Source: Sepiola atlantica (taxonomy: Eukaryota > Mollusca > Cephalopoda > Sepiida > Sepiolidae). From it: a stretch of DNA of 64,000 bases. The notes under the pieces are model-generated. The model was not told the origin of the DNA. It did no database searches and saw nothing but the letters and a program-made list of their open reading frames with translations. A program made the translations under genes and the position numbers. Shown here in pieces: positions 45,401-55,619 of this stretch. Position 1 is the stretch's first letter; each line of letters begins with the position of its first letter. The stretch spans positions 104,452,500-104,516,499 of the forward strand of contig OY744519.1 in the NCBI GenBank assembly GCA_963556195.1, read 5' to 3'.

Positions 45401-45404
45401 ATCT

Positions 45405-45770
45405 ACCCCCACAAGGTAAGATGTGACACAAGGTCGGGAAAGTGGGATTAGAAAAACCAGCGCCCGAGAGGTGAGCACTCTGGCCATTTAAAAATTGCCT
45501 GGGCAGCCCCATCGGCATTCCCCGGTAGGGGTGCCTCAGGCAGTAAGCAATAAACTTACTTTTCCTTAAAGAGGGGAGGCAAAGCCTGGGAGAGTGGACC
45601 TCCTAGAACTGCACAGGACTGCCCCATAAACCGGCGTAAATCAAGCCCCGAAGGCCAAGACAATACCAGTCTATAGGTGCAGAATTCATCGGAACAGATA
45701 CTACACTTTGATCTTGGCCAAAAGGAAATCAAATTTACTGGCAAAAAATACCAAAGACCCATGTAAAAAG
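45405..45770 (-). repeat. U2-linked dispersed repeat, copy 1
   Basis: In + orientation: GATGTGACACAAGGTCGG, CCAGCGCCCGAGAGG, GCACTCTGGCC, GGGCAGCCCCATCGGCATTC, AGCCTGGGAGAGTGGACC, CCTAGAACTGCACAG, then a U2 snRNA segment at 45692-45725. Copy 2 at 45785-46010 has the same body without the U2 part. A third, reversed body is at 24010-24190. Read on the minus strand, U2 sequence comes first and the body follows, as in a snRNA-headed SINE. A 68-codon minus-strand frame (45556-45762) crosses it; I do not call it a gene. Confidence 0.7.
45692..45725 (-). ncRNA. U2 snRNA 5' fragment (pseudogene)
   Basis: The minus strand reads CCTTTTGGCCAAGATCAAAG then TGTAGTATCTGTTC, which matches about 34 nt near the 5' end of U2 snRNA with one apparent difference (CCAAG for CTAAG). 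It includes the GTAGTA that pairs with the branch point. Similarity stops after GTTC: the Sm site and stem-loops are missing, so it is not a working snRNA gene. Confidence 0.85.
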
Positions 45771-45784
45771 ATAGTTAGTATTTA

Positions 45785-46010
45785 CCTACTTCCCAAAGCG
45801 GGAAGATGTGACACAAGGTCGGAAGGTGGGGATTGAAAAGCCAGCGCCCAAGACGCAGAGCACTCTGGCCTACAAAATATGCTTGATAAGCCCGGTCGGC
45901 ATTCCCCGGTAAGGCACTTCTCAAAGAAATAAAGTAAAGACTGGGGGAGTTGGACTTCCTAGAACTGCACAGAGCAATACCTCATCCCGACAGAATAAAA
46001 GCCACCTAAC
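45785..46010 (-). repeat. U2-linked dispersed repeat, copy 2
   Basis: GATGTGACACAAGGTCGGAA, AGCCAGCGCCCAAGACG, GAGCACTCTGGCC, GGTCGGCATTCCCCGGTAAG and TTCCTAGAACTGCACAGAG follow the same order as copy 1. The copies stand head to tail about 380 bp apart. Confidence 0.75.
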
Positions 46011-46268
46011 TCAAATGGCCCAAACATTGTCAGACTGATTGTCGCGGATATATCCTCGACTTGGTATGAAAAACACCACCACCCTTACATTAATGAGAAA
46101 AGAGAGTTAAAAGATGTGTACATTTATATACAGTTTGAATGTTTGTCTAAGGCGACTTTACACCTGGATATGTTAGCCATCATCACTACCTCCACTAGTA
46201 GGCTGTTTGACAGAACAGTAACACGGACAAAGAATGCTGAATTTCTTCTATTGAGACAAAAGCGCCTA

Positions 46269-46358
46269 TTGTACGTCTTTTGGGAATGGAGATTCATATT
46301 CTCGTTGATGATATTGTACGTCTTTTGAGAATGGAGATTGATATTCTCGTTGATGATG
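46269..46358. repeat. Two 45-bp tandem units, multiple of three
   Basis: TTGTACGTCTTTTGGGAATG at 46269 and TTGTACGTCTTTTGAGAATG at 46314, with a third TTGTACG start at 46359. The minus strand stays open through all of it (46124-46387) and reads a 15-residue repeat with NIINEN and LHSQKTY. The product is unrecognised. Confidence 0.85.
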
Positions 46359-46474
46359 TTGTACGCCAGAATCAAATCTACTCGCATCTTCCGCTTCTCA
46401 AGTGAAGATTAATCATGCAAAAAAAGGGTAGACGTATGATTGGCTGGTTTAGTGAAGTATTATTAGTAAAACTT

Positions 46475-46780
46475 ATGCTTCGTCAGTGTTCGCACACGCT
46501 ACTTACTGAGATATATTACTATTAAATGACGCCACTAATTAAAATTTTCACATAAATTATTTTCATTATCATTTGTGATGACCTAAAAGAAAAGAAAAAC
46601 ACCCACCGTAGACTTTTTATCATCAAGGGTTTCTTTCTGAATATATTTTAGGCGGCGGGGTAAGTCTGGGGTGGTTGTCTGACTTGCTATTTGCTTTCTC
46701 GTCTCCTTTCACAACTTGAAATTGTTTCGTCCAGTAGCTAGAAAAGGGTATATATTTAACTAGCTAACTTATGGAGGTAC
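46475..46780 (+). repeat. Dispersed repeat family B, copy 2
   Basis: TTATGCTTCGTCAGTGTTCG, GGGTTTCTTTCTGAATATAT, GGGGTAAGTCTGGGGTGGTT and GTTTCGTCCAGTAGCTAG match copies 1 and 3 in order. Confidence 0.8.
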
Positions 46781-46834
46781 ATGTAAATATTTATATACAA
46801 CATAAATAAATACACATTGGTCTTTATCATAAAA

Positions 46835-47690
46835 TAGATTATTAATATTGCTATTATTGTGTACTCACTAGGCGTTCTCACACAGGTAATCAGTGATTGC
46901 TCACCGACAACCGGTGGCATTCCCTGAAGTCTGAGTGACAACAAGTCTCCCCAGATTTCCAGTATTCACCACCTCTTTTCGATAGCCGCCGCAAATAAAC
47001 TTGCAGTATCACAACAGCCGTTTACCATTGATTTCTCGCTGGTAAGGATCATTGGTCTTCTCTGGGATTTGGGTGGCAATAAGCCTCCCCAAGGTCCCAG
47101 CAGTCTCTGCACTTCCAGTGGAGGTCTGGTTTGTGCTGTCCCTCTTCGGTCTTCTCATTCTCCTTGACCCTATGCAAATATTTTGTGTGGTGTCAGCCTA
47201 GGCTGGTACCATTTTTTGAGGTGGGGGCGGGGAGCTGATCGTGTTTCTTGCTATTTCTGTTCATTGGTTCATTTTTGTGTCGTGTCAGTTGAGGCCGGTG
47301 TAATTTATTGGCGGGGGGAGCTTATAAAGTGATGTTTCTTGCATTTTCTGTTCCTTTGTTTGTGATGTGTTCTTTCTGTGGTTTTGTTTTCTTCCTTTAG
47401 TAAATTACATGTGACTCTTCGTAGCCTATGCAGATTGGTTTCTGCATTCAATGATTTTTCTTAAGATTGTAGCTGTTTTGATCATTGCCGTCCTTTGTAT
47501 AGTTCTAATGATCCCTTTGATTCCAATTTCTCCCAGTCTTTTTCCCAGTTTTAATGAGGATTGTTCCTAGTGCTCCTACGATAATTAGTATTATACTGAC
47601 TTTTTTCATGCTCAATATTCCTTTCAGTTCTCTGGCTAGTTCCGTGTATTTGCTTCGCTAGTTCCGTTTCTTTGATCTTCGCTCTGTTGT
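46835..47690 (-). mobile_element. RLE-type LINE 3' end, reverse orientation
   Basis: The reverse complement carries the whole family 3' UTR: ACACCGGCCTCAACTGACAC, GTACCAGCCTAGGCTGACAC, ATCAATGGTAAACGGCTGTT and the end GAGAACGCCTAGTGAGTACA followed by ATAATAGC. Upstream on the minus strand (47690-47400) is the ORF2 tail region. It meets the + strand copy at 47690, forming an inverted pair. Confidence 0.75.
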
Positions 47691-48000
47691 CTGCTGGAGG
47701 AGGGAAAGCACTAGAAATAACTCCAGTGGAAGTGTGCGGACAGTACTGTGACTTTAGGGAATCTTATTGCCACCCAATTCCCAGTGAAGACCAATGGACG
47801 TTACGGGTGAGAAATAAAATAGAAGCGGCTGTTGCAATAACGAAAAATCATTTGCAAAAGGTTATCGAAGGAGGTGAAGAGTATTGGAAATCTGGGGAGA
47901 CTTGTTGTCAACCACACTCCAGGGAACACCACCGGTTATTATCAGTGAGTAATCCCTGATGATGACTAGTGTGATGACTTCTAGTGAGTACAAATAATAA
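47690..48000 (+). mobile_element. RLE-type LINE 3' UTR fragment
   Basis: GAGGAGGGAAAGCACTAGAA, TATTGCCACCCAATTCCCAG, GGGAACACCACCGGTTATTA and GTGAGTAATCCCTGATGATG, ending AGTGAGTACAAATAATAATA. An open frame at 47672-47959 is read-through of the UTR and not a gene. Confidence 0.75.
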
Positions 48001-48264
48001 TAAAAATAAAAATAATACAAAAACTGTCGTGCAGGATGAAGGAGGATAAAAAGACCGAGGATGGAGAGAATCTCTAGAAGTTGTTTTTACTAGTGAGCAA
48101 TAAGAACACCTCCAATATTGTAGTATCGAAACGAAAACGGTGATAACACGAAGAAAAACAAACTTTTCACACAATAACAAAAGGGGTTCATTTAATCTAT
48201 ACCGTTGGGTATAGTTCTGCAAAGGTTAGGGCAAGTGAGGAAAGTAAAGTGGAAAGTTATTGTT

Positions 48265-48850
48265 GGGCTGTTGAAAGTCTACGAGCAGCATATTTTTTTG
48301 TTAACATAATTAACCCCAAACAAGGCAGGATGCCACTGTAGATGTAAGGGGCTACTGAGAAAAAGAGTGAAAGTTTTTTTTTTGGGGGGGGGGGGCAACC
48401 TAAATTAGGAGCTGTGCAGCGAGATGTTTGTTTACATTAGTTTTAAATATCTGCATGTCAGTACCATCAGGAAAACAAAGAGAAGGGAGGGAGTTCTAGA
48501 GTCCAGCAGCACGAAGAAAGAAGCATTTGGAGTAGAAGGCTCTCCGTCATTTGGGGACCTCCACAGTAGATGGATGGGATTTGGCAGATTGTTGGGTTGG
48601 TCTAGTGAATTTGAGTCGTGGGGGATCCAGAGCAGCAAGTTCATTAGAGCACAATCCATAGCTGAACTCGGGAAATCCAGAGGATTCAGGCAGAAGAGAA
48701 GAACGGTGTGTGCCCGTCTTGGTTGCTTGTCGCAGTCGCAGTCGCTCTGTTGACATCTGCTATTACTAAAAGGGTCAAAAGTAGATCCCCATTGGACAGC
48801 TGAAATTAATACGCTCTGCAAGCTGATTGGTCAGTGTGCGACCGAATCAG
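48265..48850 (-). pseudogene. Jockey-superfamily LINE 3' end, second copy
   Basis: The minus-strand 3' UTR has TACATCTACAGTGGCATCCT and TTTGGGGTTAATTATGTT, as at 43340-43400. The coding remnant upstream reads STVEVPKCR, GLWNSL and GTDMQIFKTNVNKHLAAQ over more than one frame, the C-terminal tail of the ORF at 40422-43300. It is 5'-truncated by about 48850. Confidence 0.7.
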
Positions 48851-48914
48851 CCAGCAAGGGCAGCTCTCCGCATTAGCAAATAGTTCCGTATTTATGACTG
48901 CTACATCCCAATCA

Positions 48915-49165
48915 GACCTCCACTGGAAGGGTGGCAAAAGTACTAGAACTTTAGGGGGGGGGGGTTAATGGCACTCAAATCCCAGAAAACTAATCGCTGT
49001 TGTAAGCGAGAAGTCAATGGTAAACGGCTATTGCAATAATCCAAAGTGATTTGCATTGGCTATCGAACAGATGTGGACTGCTTGAAATCTTGGGAGACTT
49101 ATTGTCAGTGAACAATCACTGATACTAACTTGTGTGAAAACTCTGAGTGAGTGTAATAATAGTCG
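48915..49165 (+). mobile_element. RLE-type LINE 3' UTR fragment
   Basis: CAGACCTCCACTGGAAGGGT, GTCAATGGTAAACGGCTATT, GTGAACAATCACTGATACTA and TGAGTGAGTGTAATAATAG. The middle part that differs between copies is shortened. Confidence 0.7.
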
Positions 49166-49169
49166 TAGT

Positions 49170-49960
49170 AGTAGGATTGTTCTATCTAGTATTTTAAAAG
49201 TGACTCAGAAACTTTGACGAAAAAAACAGTATTAAAAATAAACTAAATTGCAAAGTATTAATAATGAATTCTACGAGAATGTTTTTTTATACACTTTCAA
49301 AATTCTCTAATCTTCTTAACGTGAATTCAGAACATATTTATTTTCCCATTTTCTTTTTGGAATTATATTTGTGACATTTTGAACAATTCACAAATGTCGA
49401 ATTCCACGAAGAAAACTTTTAAGACGTCCTTTTTAAAATGTTGTCAAAGTTAAGAAGATTAATAAAGTTCTGCCTGTGTAAAGATAAAATCTCAATGAAT
49501 GATAAAACCGGCAAGCTTACGTAAATATTAATTCAAATATGATAATTATAATATAGCTATGCGTGTATTTGCATAGTTAGATACAGTCACAGATATACAT
49601 CTATATGATAAAAGTGAACATACGTGTGTCCGGCCCACTTCGCAGCATGAAAAGACGTGGTGGAAAGTGAGGAACGAATGAGAAGGTGTAAAAAGGTAGT
49701 AGGTAGAGTAGCGGCGGCTGCTGTTATTTCTTTCAAAGCTTGGTACCGGTCAACAATTCATAATTAAGTGTTTAAGCTGTCGACGTCGGTTGCTGCTGAT
49801 TCTGCCTCGAGTACTCAATATTACCCAATGAATAATTTTTTGCAATGCTTGATTAATTTGTCCGTAAAATGAAACATTTCTCTGTCATTTTTGACAAAAT
49901 ATGTTGTACACTCATATTTAACCTATCTATCCTTTGTTTATCTCATTGAAAGTACTAGAG
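49170..49960. other. No gene recognised
   Basis: AT-rich, except about 49625-49815, which has more CpG (GTCGACGTCGGTTGC). That patch could be a promoter-like or old element segment; nothing decides it. Confidence 0.4.
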
Positions 49961-49967
49961 AGCCAGC

Positions 49968-49973
49968 GCGCGC

Positions 49974-50004
<31 letters not shown>

Positions 50005-50018
50005 AGAGAGAGAGAGAG
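49968..50018. repeat. (GA)n microsatellite
   Basis: GCGCGCGAGAGA start, then GA with AAAG interruptions. Confidence 0.95.
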
Positions 50019-50237
50019 TTATGAAAAGATTAGGTTTGATCAAGCAATACCAGTAGTTTTGTCTTTTATCTTATTCATTAGTTTCGTTTCATTAATTTCA
50101 AGTAGTGAATAGGAATTAAATTGCATAGCGATAACGAGCTGGTGAAGCAAGCAACTATTCAATATATTTGTTCGTAATACTATTCGTTCGAATCATAGGA
50201 TGTTGATTAAATTAGTAAAACACTTATTGATATATGC

Positions 50238-50241
<4 letters not shown>

Positions 50242-50284
<43 letters not shown>
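50242..50284. repeat. (TA)n microsatellite
   Basis: About 21 TA units. Confidence 0.95.
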
Positions 50285-50286
<2 letters not shown>

Positions 50287-50672
50287 CCAGGTAAAGAAAA
50301 AATCCACAAGATAAAAATCCAAAGAATTTCAACCGGGCTTATCAACTTGTTCCTTTTCCCTTTTCTTCCCTTCTCACCCCCTTCCCTCTTTTCTCTTTTA
50401 TCTATCCGCAATGAATTTATTTTATACAATATTTGATTTTCAATTGTTTCAAACCTGACCACGTGATTTTCCAAATTTATTTTTTTCTTTCTTTTCTTTT
50501 CTTTCCCATTTCATTCTTTCTAAATATGATCTGAGGTAAGGATCGGATTTTAATTCTCCATGATGAGATTTCAGTTTTTAACAGTTGTTGATCGATAAAA
50601 TCGACATACCAGCGTCGCAGATTTTGTACATGTCTATATGAATAAAAATAATCATATATATATATGTATATA

Positions 50673-50724
50673 ATAAAATATAGTAACACGAAATTACATA
50701 ATCATCGATGCAATAATTTATTAC
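50673..50724 (+). repeat. Left arm of a 1.2-kb-spaced inverted repeat
   Basis: TAAAATATAGTAACACGAAA and AATCATCGATGCAATAATTT are the reverse complement of 51837-51893 with few differences. Confidence 0.8.
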
Positions 50725-50732
50725 ATTATTAC

Positions 50733-50769
50733 ATATATATCAGCCATAACTATATATATATATTTATGG

Positions 50770-50840
<71 letters not shown>
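50733..50840. repeat. Hairpin CAGCCATAA / TTATGGCTG with TA tract
   Basis: CAGCCATAA at 50741 pairs with TTATGGCTG at 50764 around a CTATATATATATAT loop, extended on both sides by TA. A TA run continues to 50840. Confidence 0.85.
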
Positions 50841-50844
<4 letters not shown>

Positions 50845-51225
50845 GCTTTTATAGATACTATTAATATTGTTAATACTTTCTTAAATAGTATCGTGATTAT
50901 TTTTAATGGTGGTATTATTATTATTGTGATGTTATGACCTTGTGATTTATTTTAATTGATCGAGTGGGCTATAATATCACATGATATTATCATGATTAGT
51001 ATTAGTATTAAGATTGTTATTATATAATCTGATGATTTATTTTTATTGGTAATTTGGGATATTGTTGATAATGTTACCAGTTGATTTCTTAGAGTGTATT
51101 ATTGTCATGTAATAAAATAATTTACTTAAAATAACATGGTTTTACGATTTTTTTCTCCAGAAAACACGTTAAACTTTTTTGGGGGAGTGAATTAAATTGC
51201 TTTATTTGTGGATTGGTGTGGACTG

Positions 51226-51254
51226 CATATATATGTGTGTGTGTGTGTTTCTGT

Positions 51255-51302
<48 letters not shown>

Positions 51303-51395
51303 ATGTGTGTGTGCGTATGTATATATATATGTGTGTATGTATGTATATATGCGTGTGTGCGTGTGTATACATGCCTGTGTATGTATATATGTGAC
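51226..51395. repeat. (TG)n, (TA)n and TGTATG simple sequence
   Basis: TG run at 51234-51248, TA run 51257-51297, then GTGTGTATG words to about 51390. Confidence 0.95.
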
Positions 51396-51399
51396 ATGG

Positions 51400-51835
51400 T
51401 CTCTGACCTTGGATGCCTGATGTCTGTTTTAAAATCTTTCCTTTTCTTATGTCCCTCCCTACCCCAAGATATTTCTTTAGTCGCCAGACAGCGGACTTAG
51501 CTTTCCAAGTGGCAGAGGCGGATTTGGGGGTTGGTGATTCTTGACACGCTTACCTGATTTCTTGAAGACATTGAATACCCTCTCTGCCCCTTTACAATTT
51601 CCCAATTTCTCCTTATATATATGGCTTTCTCTTCCCTCTTTGTAATAAATCATCATTCCCCCTATAAAATTATAGATTAAATATGCTTTAAATTTCCTCC
51701 TGTCTCTAAATATGTATTAGATATGTTGTCACTCTCCCTCTCTACTTATATTTGAATTGTCGAGTGTGAATTTCTCTTTTCTCATTTTCAAAAATGTAAT
51801 CATCTCAGTTGGATGCTTGACAATACCACAAAGTT
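51400..51835. other. Unclassified stretch between inverted arms
   Basis: About 51400-51600 has moderate GC (AGACAGCGGACTTAGCTTTC) and may be part of the element bounded by the 50673/51837 arms. No coding character. Confidence 0.35.
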
Positions 51836-51836
51836 G

Positions 51837-51893
51837 AAATAAATTATTGCATCGATGATTATTTAATTTCGTGTTACTATATTTAATTTTATT
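51837..51893 (-). repeat. Right arm of the inverted repeat
   Basis: AATAAATTATTGCATCGATG then TTTAATTTCGTGTTACTATA, complementary to 50673-50724. Confidence 0.8.
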
Positions 51894-51961
51894 CTTGCTC
51901 TGTTTATTACATTGAGCTCTCATACCCGGATTTCCTCCTGGAATTTATTTTATTATGACAC

Positions 51962-51965
<4 letters not shown>

Positions 51966-52040
<75 letters not shown>

Positions 52041-52042
52041 GA
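51966..52042. repeat. (TA)n microsatellite
   Basis: About 38 TA units. Confidence 0.95.
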
Positions 52043-52369
52043 AAATACTCATGACTACCACCATTTATTCCACTTTTATTTCATTAAAAAATTCATAAAC
52101 TTCTTATACTATTAAGAAATTCTTCTTGAATTACTAAAATCTAGAAGTCTCTCCAGATGGGTAATACAAAAGTAAAGAGTTATATTATTTTTCTATCTAA
52201 TTTACATACGTGTTTACGGTGTGTACGAACACACTTAGTAATTAGCTGGAAAGAGAGTCACTCTTTATCTAAATGCTAACAGAAACATTAAAAAAATATT
52301 AGAGAGTAGTAAAATTAGTATGGAATGAGAGGATGCTAAAGGAATACACACAGAGAAGAAGAGAGATTG

Positions 52370-52465
52370 ATGAATTGCTCAGTTAATTATAAATTACGGT
52401 TAATTAGAACAATTAAAGTAGAACTGTTATCAAACATAACTCAATCCTCGAACTAAGGTATATTG
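52370..52465 (+). repeat. Dispersed repeat family G, copy 2
   Basis: CAGTTAATTATAAATTACGG and TTAATTAGAACAATTAAAGT match 170-275. Confidence 0.6.
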
Positions 52466-52559
52466 TGTTATTAAATTATACAGGAAAAAAACATGAGGGA
52501 AGCAAATTTTGGTTAACTAAAATTAATTATAGTGTACAGACTAAGTCAAAAGTTGCGGT

Positions 52560-52898
52560 AAAAAATTATGTTGCGCTAATGTTCGCACTCGTTATTCATC
52601 TAGATACATTATTAAAATATTTATATAAAATCATGGCATTACGTCAGTAATTACATTTTTTGATATATAAATGCTTCTTATTATTTTTGATCATCTAAAG
52701 AAAAAATTACTAACGTCAACTTTTTTGTATTTTAGAGTGAAATAATTCTTTCCGAATTTATTTCAGGCGGCGGATAAGTCTTAGATGGTAGTTTGACTTA
52801 CTTTCTCGCTTCTCCTCACTGCGTGAAATGAGTTCGCCTAAGAACTAGAAAAAGCTGCGTGTTTTACTCGCTAATTTTTACGTTACGGAATGGACCCC

Positions 52899-52905
<7 letters not shown>
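52560..52905 (+). repeat. Dispersed repeat family B, copy 3
   Basis: TTATGTTGCGCTAATGTTCG, TCTTTCCGAATTTATTTCAG and TGTTTTACTCGCTAATTTTT match copies 1 and 2. It ends in CCCCCCATATATA, entering a TA tract as copy 1 does. Confidence 0.8.

Positions 52906-52907
<2 letters not shown>

Positions 52908-52952
<45 letters not shown>
52908..52952. repeat. (TA)n microsatellite
   Basis: About 22 TA units. Confidence 0.95.
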
Positions 52953-52954
<2 letters not shown>

Positions 52955-52984
52955 CTATCAACAGACATGTTTTCCACCGTCTGC

Positions 52985-53095
52985 AGATCATCAGATTAGC
53001 TAGACCTATCGAGATTTTAAATCGGGATCCCAGTGACTGAAGCCCGTGCCCTTACCACTGTGACACAACCACTCGCTACCAAAGTAAAAGCAGAT
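52985..53095 (-). repeat. tRNA-derived SINE head, probable
   Basis: The minus strand reads GGTTGTGTCACAGTGGTAAG, then GGGCTTCAGTCACTGGGATC and CGATTTAAAATCTCG. This has the spacing of a pol III A box (TGTGTCACAGTGG) and a worn B box. The tail that would follow lies toward the TA tract at 52908-52952. No second copy is seen. Confidence 0.45.
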
Positions 53096-53099
53096 TTCT

Positions 53100-54030
53100 G
53101 GCGTTAGAGTAGCAATCGATATCCCAATTTTAAGAAGCTTAGTCCTTGTAGCTTTGAAGATATTTACATTTATACAAAATAATGTCTAAAGAACGAGGAT
53201 TTTCAAGTACTTTTTATAATACGATCGTTAAAACGAATGGCTAAACAATTAGCACTTGTTAGAAATTTAGTTTTGGTGTTGGTACTCATGAACTAGGAAA
53301 AGTTTGGTAATGCAAAACTGTTTCTTATTTATGATACATTTGATATTTCAAAAAGCTTAAAAGCGACCCACCCTAGTGAACACTAAGCGAGAAATCATTT
53401 TTTAAATTGTATTTCTTGTTTGTCAGACTTTATAATCTTTGTGTACATCTTATTTAATTTAGAGTAAACTGACTATCGATTTTACATGTAGTAAATTTCC
53501 ACATCGAAATTCACTTGAATGTCTGTTCCACTTATCCATGTTCCAATTACAGTCTGGGGAAATTTAATTAATGTTAGCATTGACGAATCTCCGGAACTAA
53601 AATTTGTGAGTTTTAAAATTTATTCGTCTCATATTTCTAGCTTCGCTTAATCTTTTGCAAAAAAGTTTGTGTAAAAAAGATATGTTTTTTTTTACACGAA
53701 CTTTTTTTCACTCTCCATTTCTTAATAATATTTTTTCAAATGTTGAATTTTGGCTTTTCCACTACCAACTTATCTATCTGTATAATCCCTCTGATGAGAA
53801 GATTTCGATCTTTGAAAAGCCTTGGCTTAAAGAAAGAATAATAAACATAATTTTATTACAGAATATACCTTACATTGAACAATCGAAGTTTGAAATAAAT
53901 CTGGACATTCGTACATATTTATCACTCTTCTTTCATCTATCGTTATAATTGCTCTATCTCGTATATTGAGCTTAAACCATTTCACTATAGGTTCTATCTA
54001 CTAAAAGTTTACTTTTAGTTTCATATTTGA
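53100..54030. other. No gene recognised
   Basis: AT-rich. A 97-codon + strand frame at 53655-53948 is aromatic-rich without motifs. Confidence 0.45.
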
Positions 54031-54031
54031 T

Positions 54032-54046
54032 TATATATATATATGT

Positions 54047-54090
<44 letters not shown>
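54032..54090. repeat. (TA)n microsatellite next to a MITE
   Basis: TA run with a TGTACACA interruption, abutting the foldback element at 54091. Confidence 0.95.
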
Positions 54091-54093
<3 letters not shown>

Positions 54094-54322
54094 CAAGCGT
54101 TGTTGAATAACACGGGATTTTCGCTTTTGTTGATTTTTTAGTGATATTCTCGATGCATCTGCTTCCTAGTCTCCAGTAGTAGCCAGTATAATAATCAAAA
54201 ACACTCGGAGCCATATCATACTGGCTATCACCGGAGACCAGAATTTTTGCTCGATGCATTGAGAATATCACTAAAAAAATGAACAAACGCGAAAATTCCG
54301 TGTCATTCAGCAATGCTTGCTT
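54091..54322. mobile_element. Foldback MITE with about 95-bp terminal inverted repeats
   Basis: The left end AAGCAAGCGTTGTTGAATAA and the right end, read in reverse, AAGCAAGCATTGCTGAATGA continue as matching arms through GATATTCTCGATGCATC and GAGATTCTCAATGCATC-like sequence to TAGCCAGTAT in both. Total length is 232 bp with a short centre. There is no coding sequence. Target-site duplication is not clear because the left flank is a TA tract; TTAA or TA would fit. Confidence 0.85.
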
Positions 54323-54339
54323 AAATATGTTTATTTAAA

Positions 54340-54560
54340 ATGAATTAACTGAGTCAAGCTTGTTTAAAGTTAAAAGATTGATCATGTTGTAATGCATGAA
54401 AAAATAGTGCATTTAGGGTATTTTTTATATCTATTTTATGTCTCAAACGACTTGTCTATAGTTCAACTTGAGTTTCATCAACGTATATCTGATTGCAATT
54501 ATCGCATGGAACAGTATATATTCCTGCATTAGATCTGGGTGATCATCCTACTAACTTTAA
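54340..54560 (-). pseudogene. Penelope-like element, GIY-YIG endonuclease fragment
   Basis: The minus-strand translation reads NAGIYTVPCDNCNQIYVDET, then a stop and SRLRHKIDIKN. This fits the GIY...PC..C...YIGET...R...H pattern of Penelope-like endonucleases, the domain that cuts the target. The YIG half is worn to YVD and stops are present. It lies just beside the MITE. The RT piece at 55620-56400 is on the other strand, so the two are separate insertions or were rearranged. Confidence 0.65.
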
Positions 54561-54989
54561 ACAAGCTAGACCCATTAAATTTATTTTAAATAAATATCGC
54601 CGAAAACTTCTGTAATAAGCACTCATTATAAACCTTGACACAATCAAACAACGTAACAGCTTCTACTATTTTTCTCCTTTAATCAACAAACTAATATTAA
54701 TCAAACAGAACTTAAAATTAGATCAAGGCTAACTATTTTACAACACATTTCCAACAAAACTTTGTACATAACATCGATTTAATAAAACCAAACAAAAAAA
54801 ATACTTTTCTGCGAATCAGTCATTTAGAAAAAAATCTTGAAATAAAGACGAAATGTTGATAAATATTTAAACAATTTTCTGTTGTACTTTTTTTCGTTTA
54901 CTATGGATTAAAATCAATATAAATGATACTGAGCCTTGTGTCTAGAGACCTTATTTGAATATTTATCAAAATCAATTAAAATTACATGA

Positions 54990-55445
54990 TTTTGATTCTA
55001 GCAAATGTCTAAAATTTAACTCTTAAACTTAAGAGGTCTTTATAAGAAACTGAAATTCAGGGAATCTTGCTTAATCGATGTTTAATGAATATAGATCGAA
55101 TTTAATGTAAAGCAAAACCACTGAATTTTTAAATGCGATGTTGTGTCCATATTATGCTACCTAAAACCCTTTAAATTTTACAAAAGAACTGAAATTTGGG
55201 GAATATTTATTAATAGATCTCTAATACCTATTGTTAAAATTTCACATGAATTTGAGGAATCTGAATTTTCACAAAGGGGATCTTCACCATTTCTTGCTAC
55301 TTAGCATAAATAAAGCCTAAATATAGCCCACACTACCTATCTTTACGTCTGGAAGCTGTATTACAAAATATATAATGATCAGTTAATTGGTTTAGGACTG
55401 AATCCTGTACATACAAATATATAAACATATACGCGTACCTTACTT
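54990..55445 (+). repeat. Dispersed repeat family D, copy 3
   Basis: AGGGAATCTTGCTTAATCGA, TCCATATTATGCTACCTAA, GGGGAATATTTATTAATAG and GGTTTAGGACTGAATCCTGT match copy 1 over about 450 bp. Confidence 0.75.
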
Positions 55446-55619
55446 TATATATGTATGAATCGTGTCAACCACATCTCCAAGATGTCTGACATCTTGGGTG
55501 TTAAAAATAACTTTCTCTAAACGTGATTCAAGCACAACCGATGTATTTCGAATGGAGTCAAAAGTCCACGACGGTCTCAAATTCACAGAATAAAATGATC
55601 AACTGAGATTTACGAGAAA

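Noticed and set aside
45692..45725. A working U2 snRNA gene
   Set aside because: Only about 34 nt match; the Sm site, later stem-loops and a promoter are not seen.
47672..47959. 95-codon + strand protein
   Set aside because: It lies across the 3' UTR of a LINE copy whose equivalents elsewhere are not open.
48424..48753. 109-codon + strand protein
   Set aside because: It is antisense to the C-terminal coding remnant of a LINE on the minus strand.
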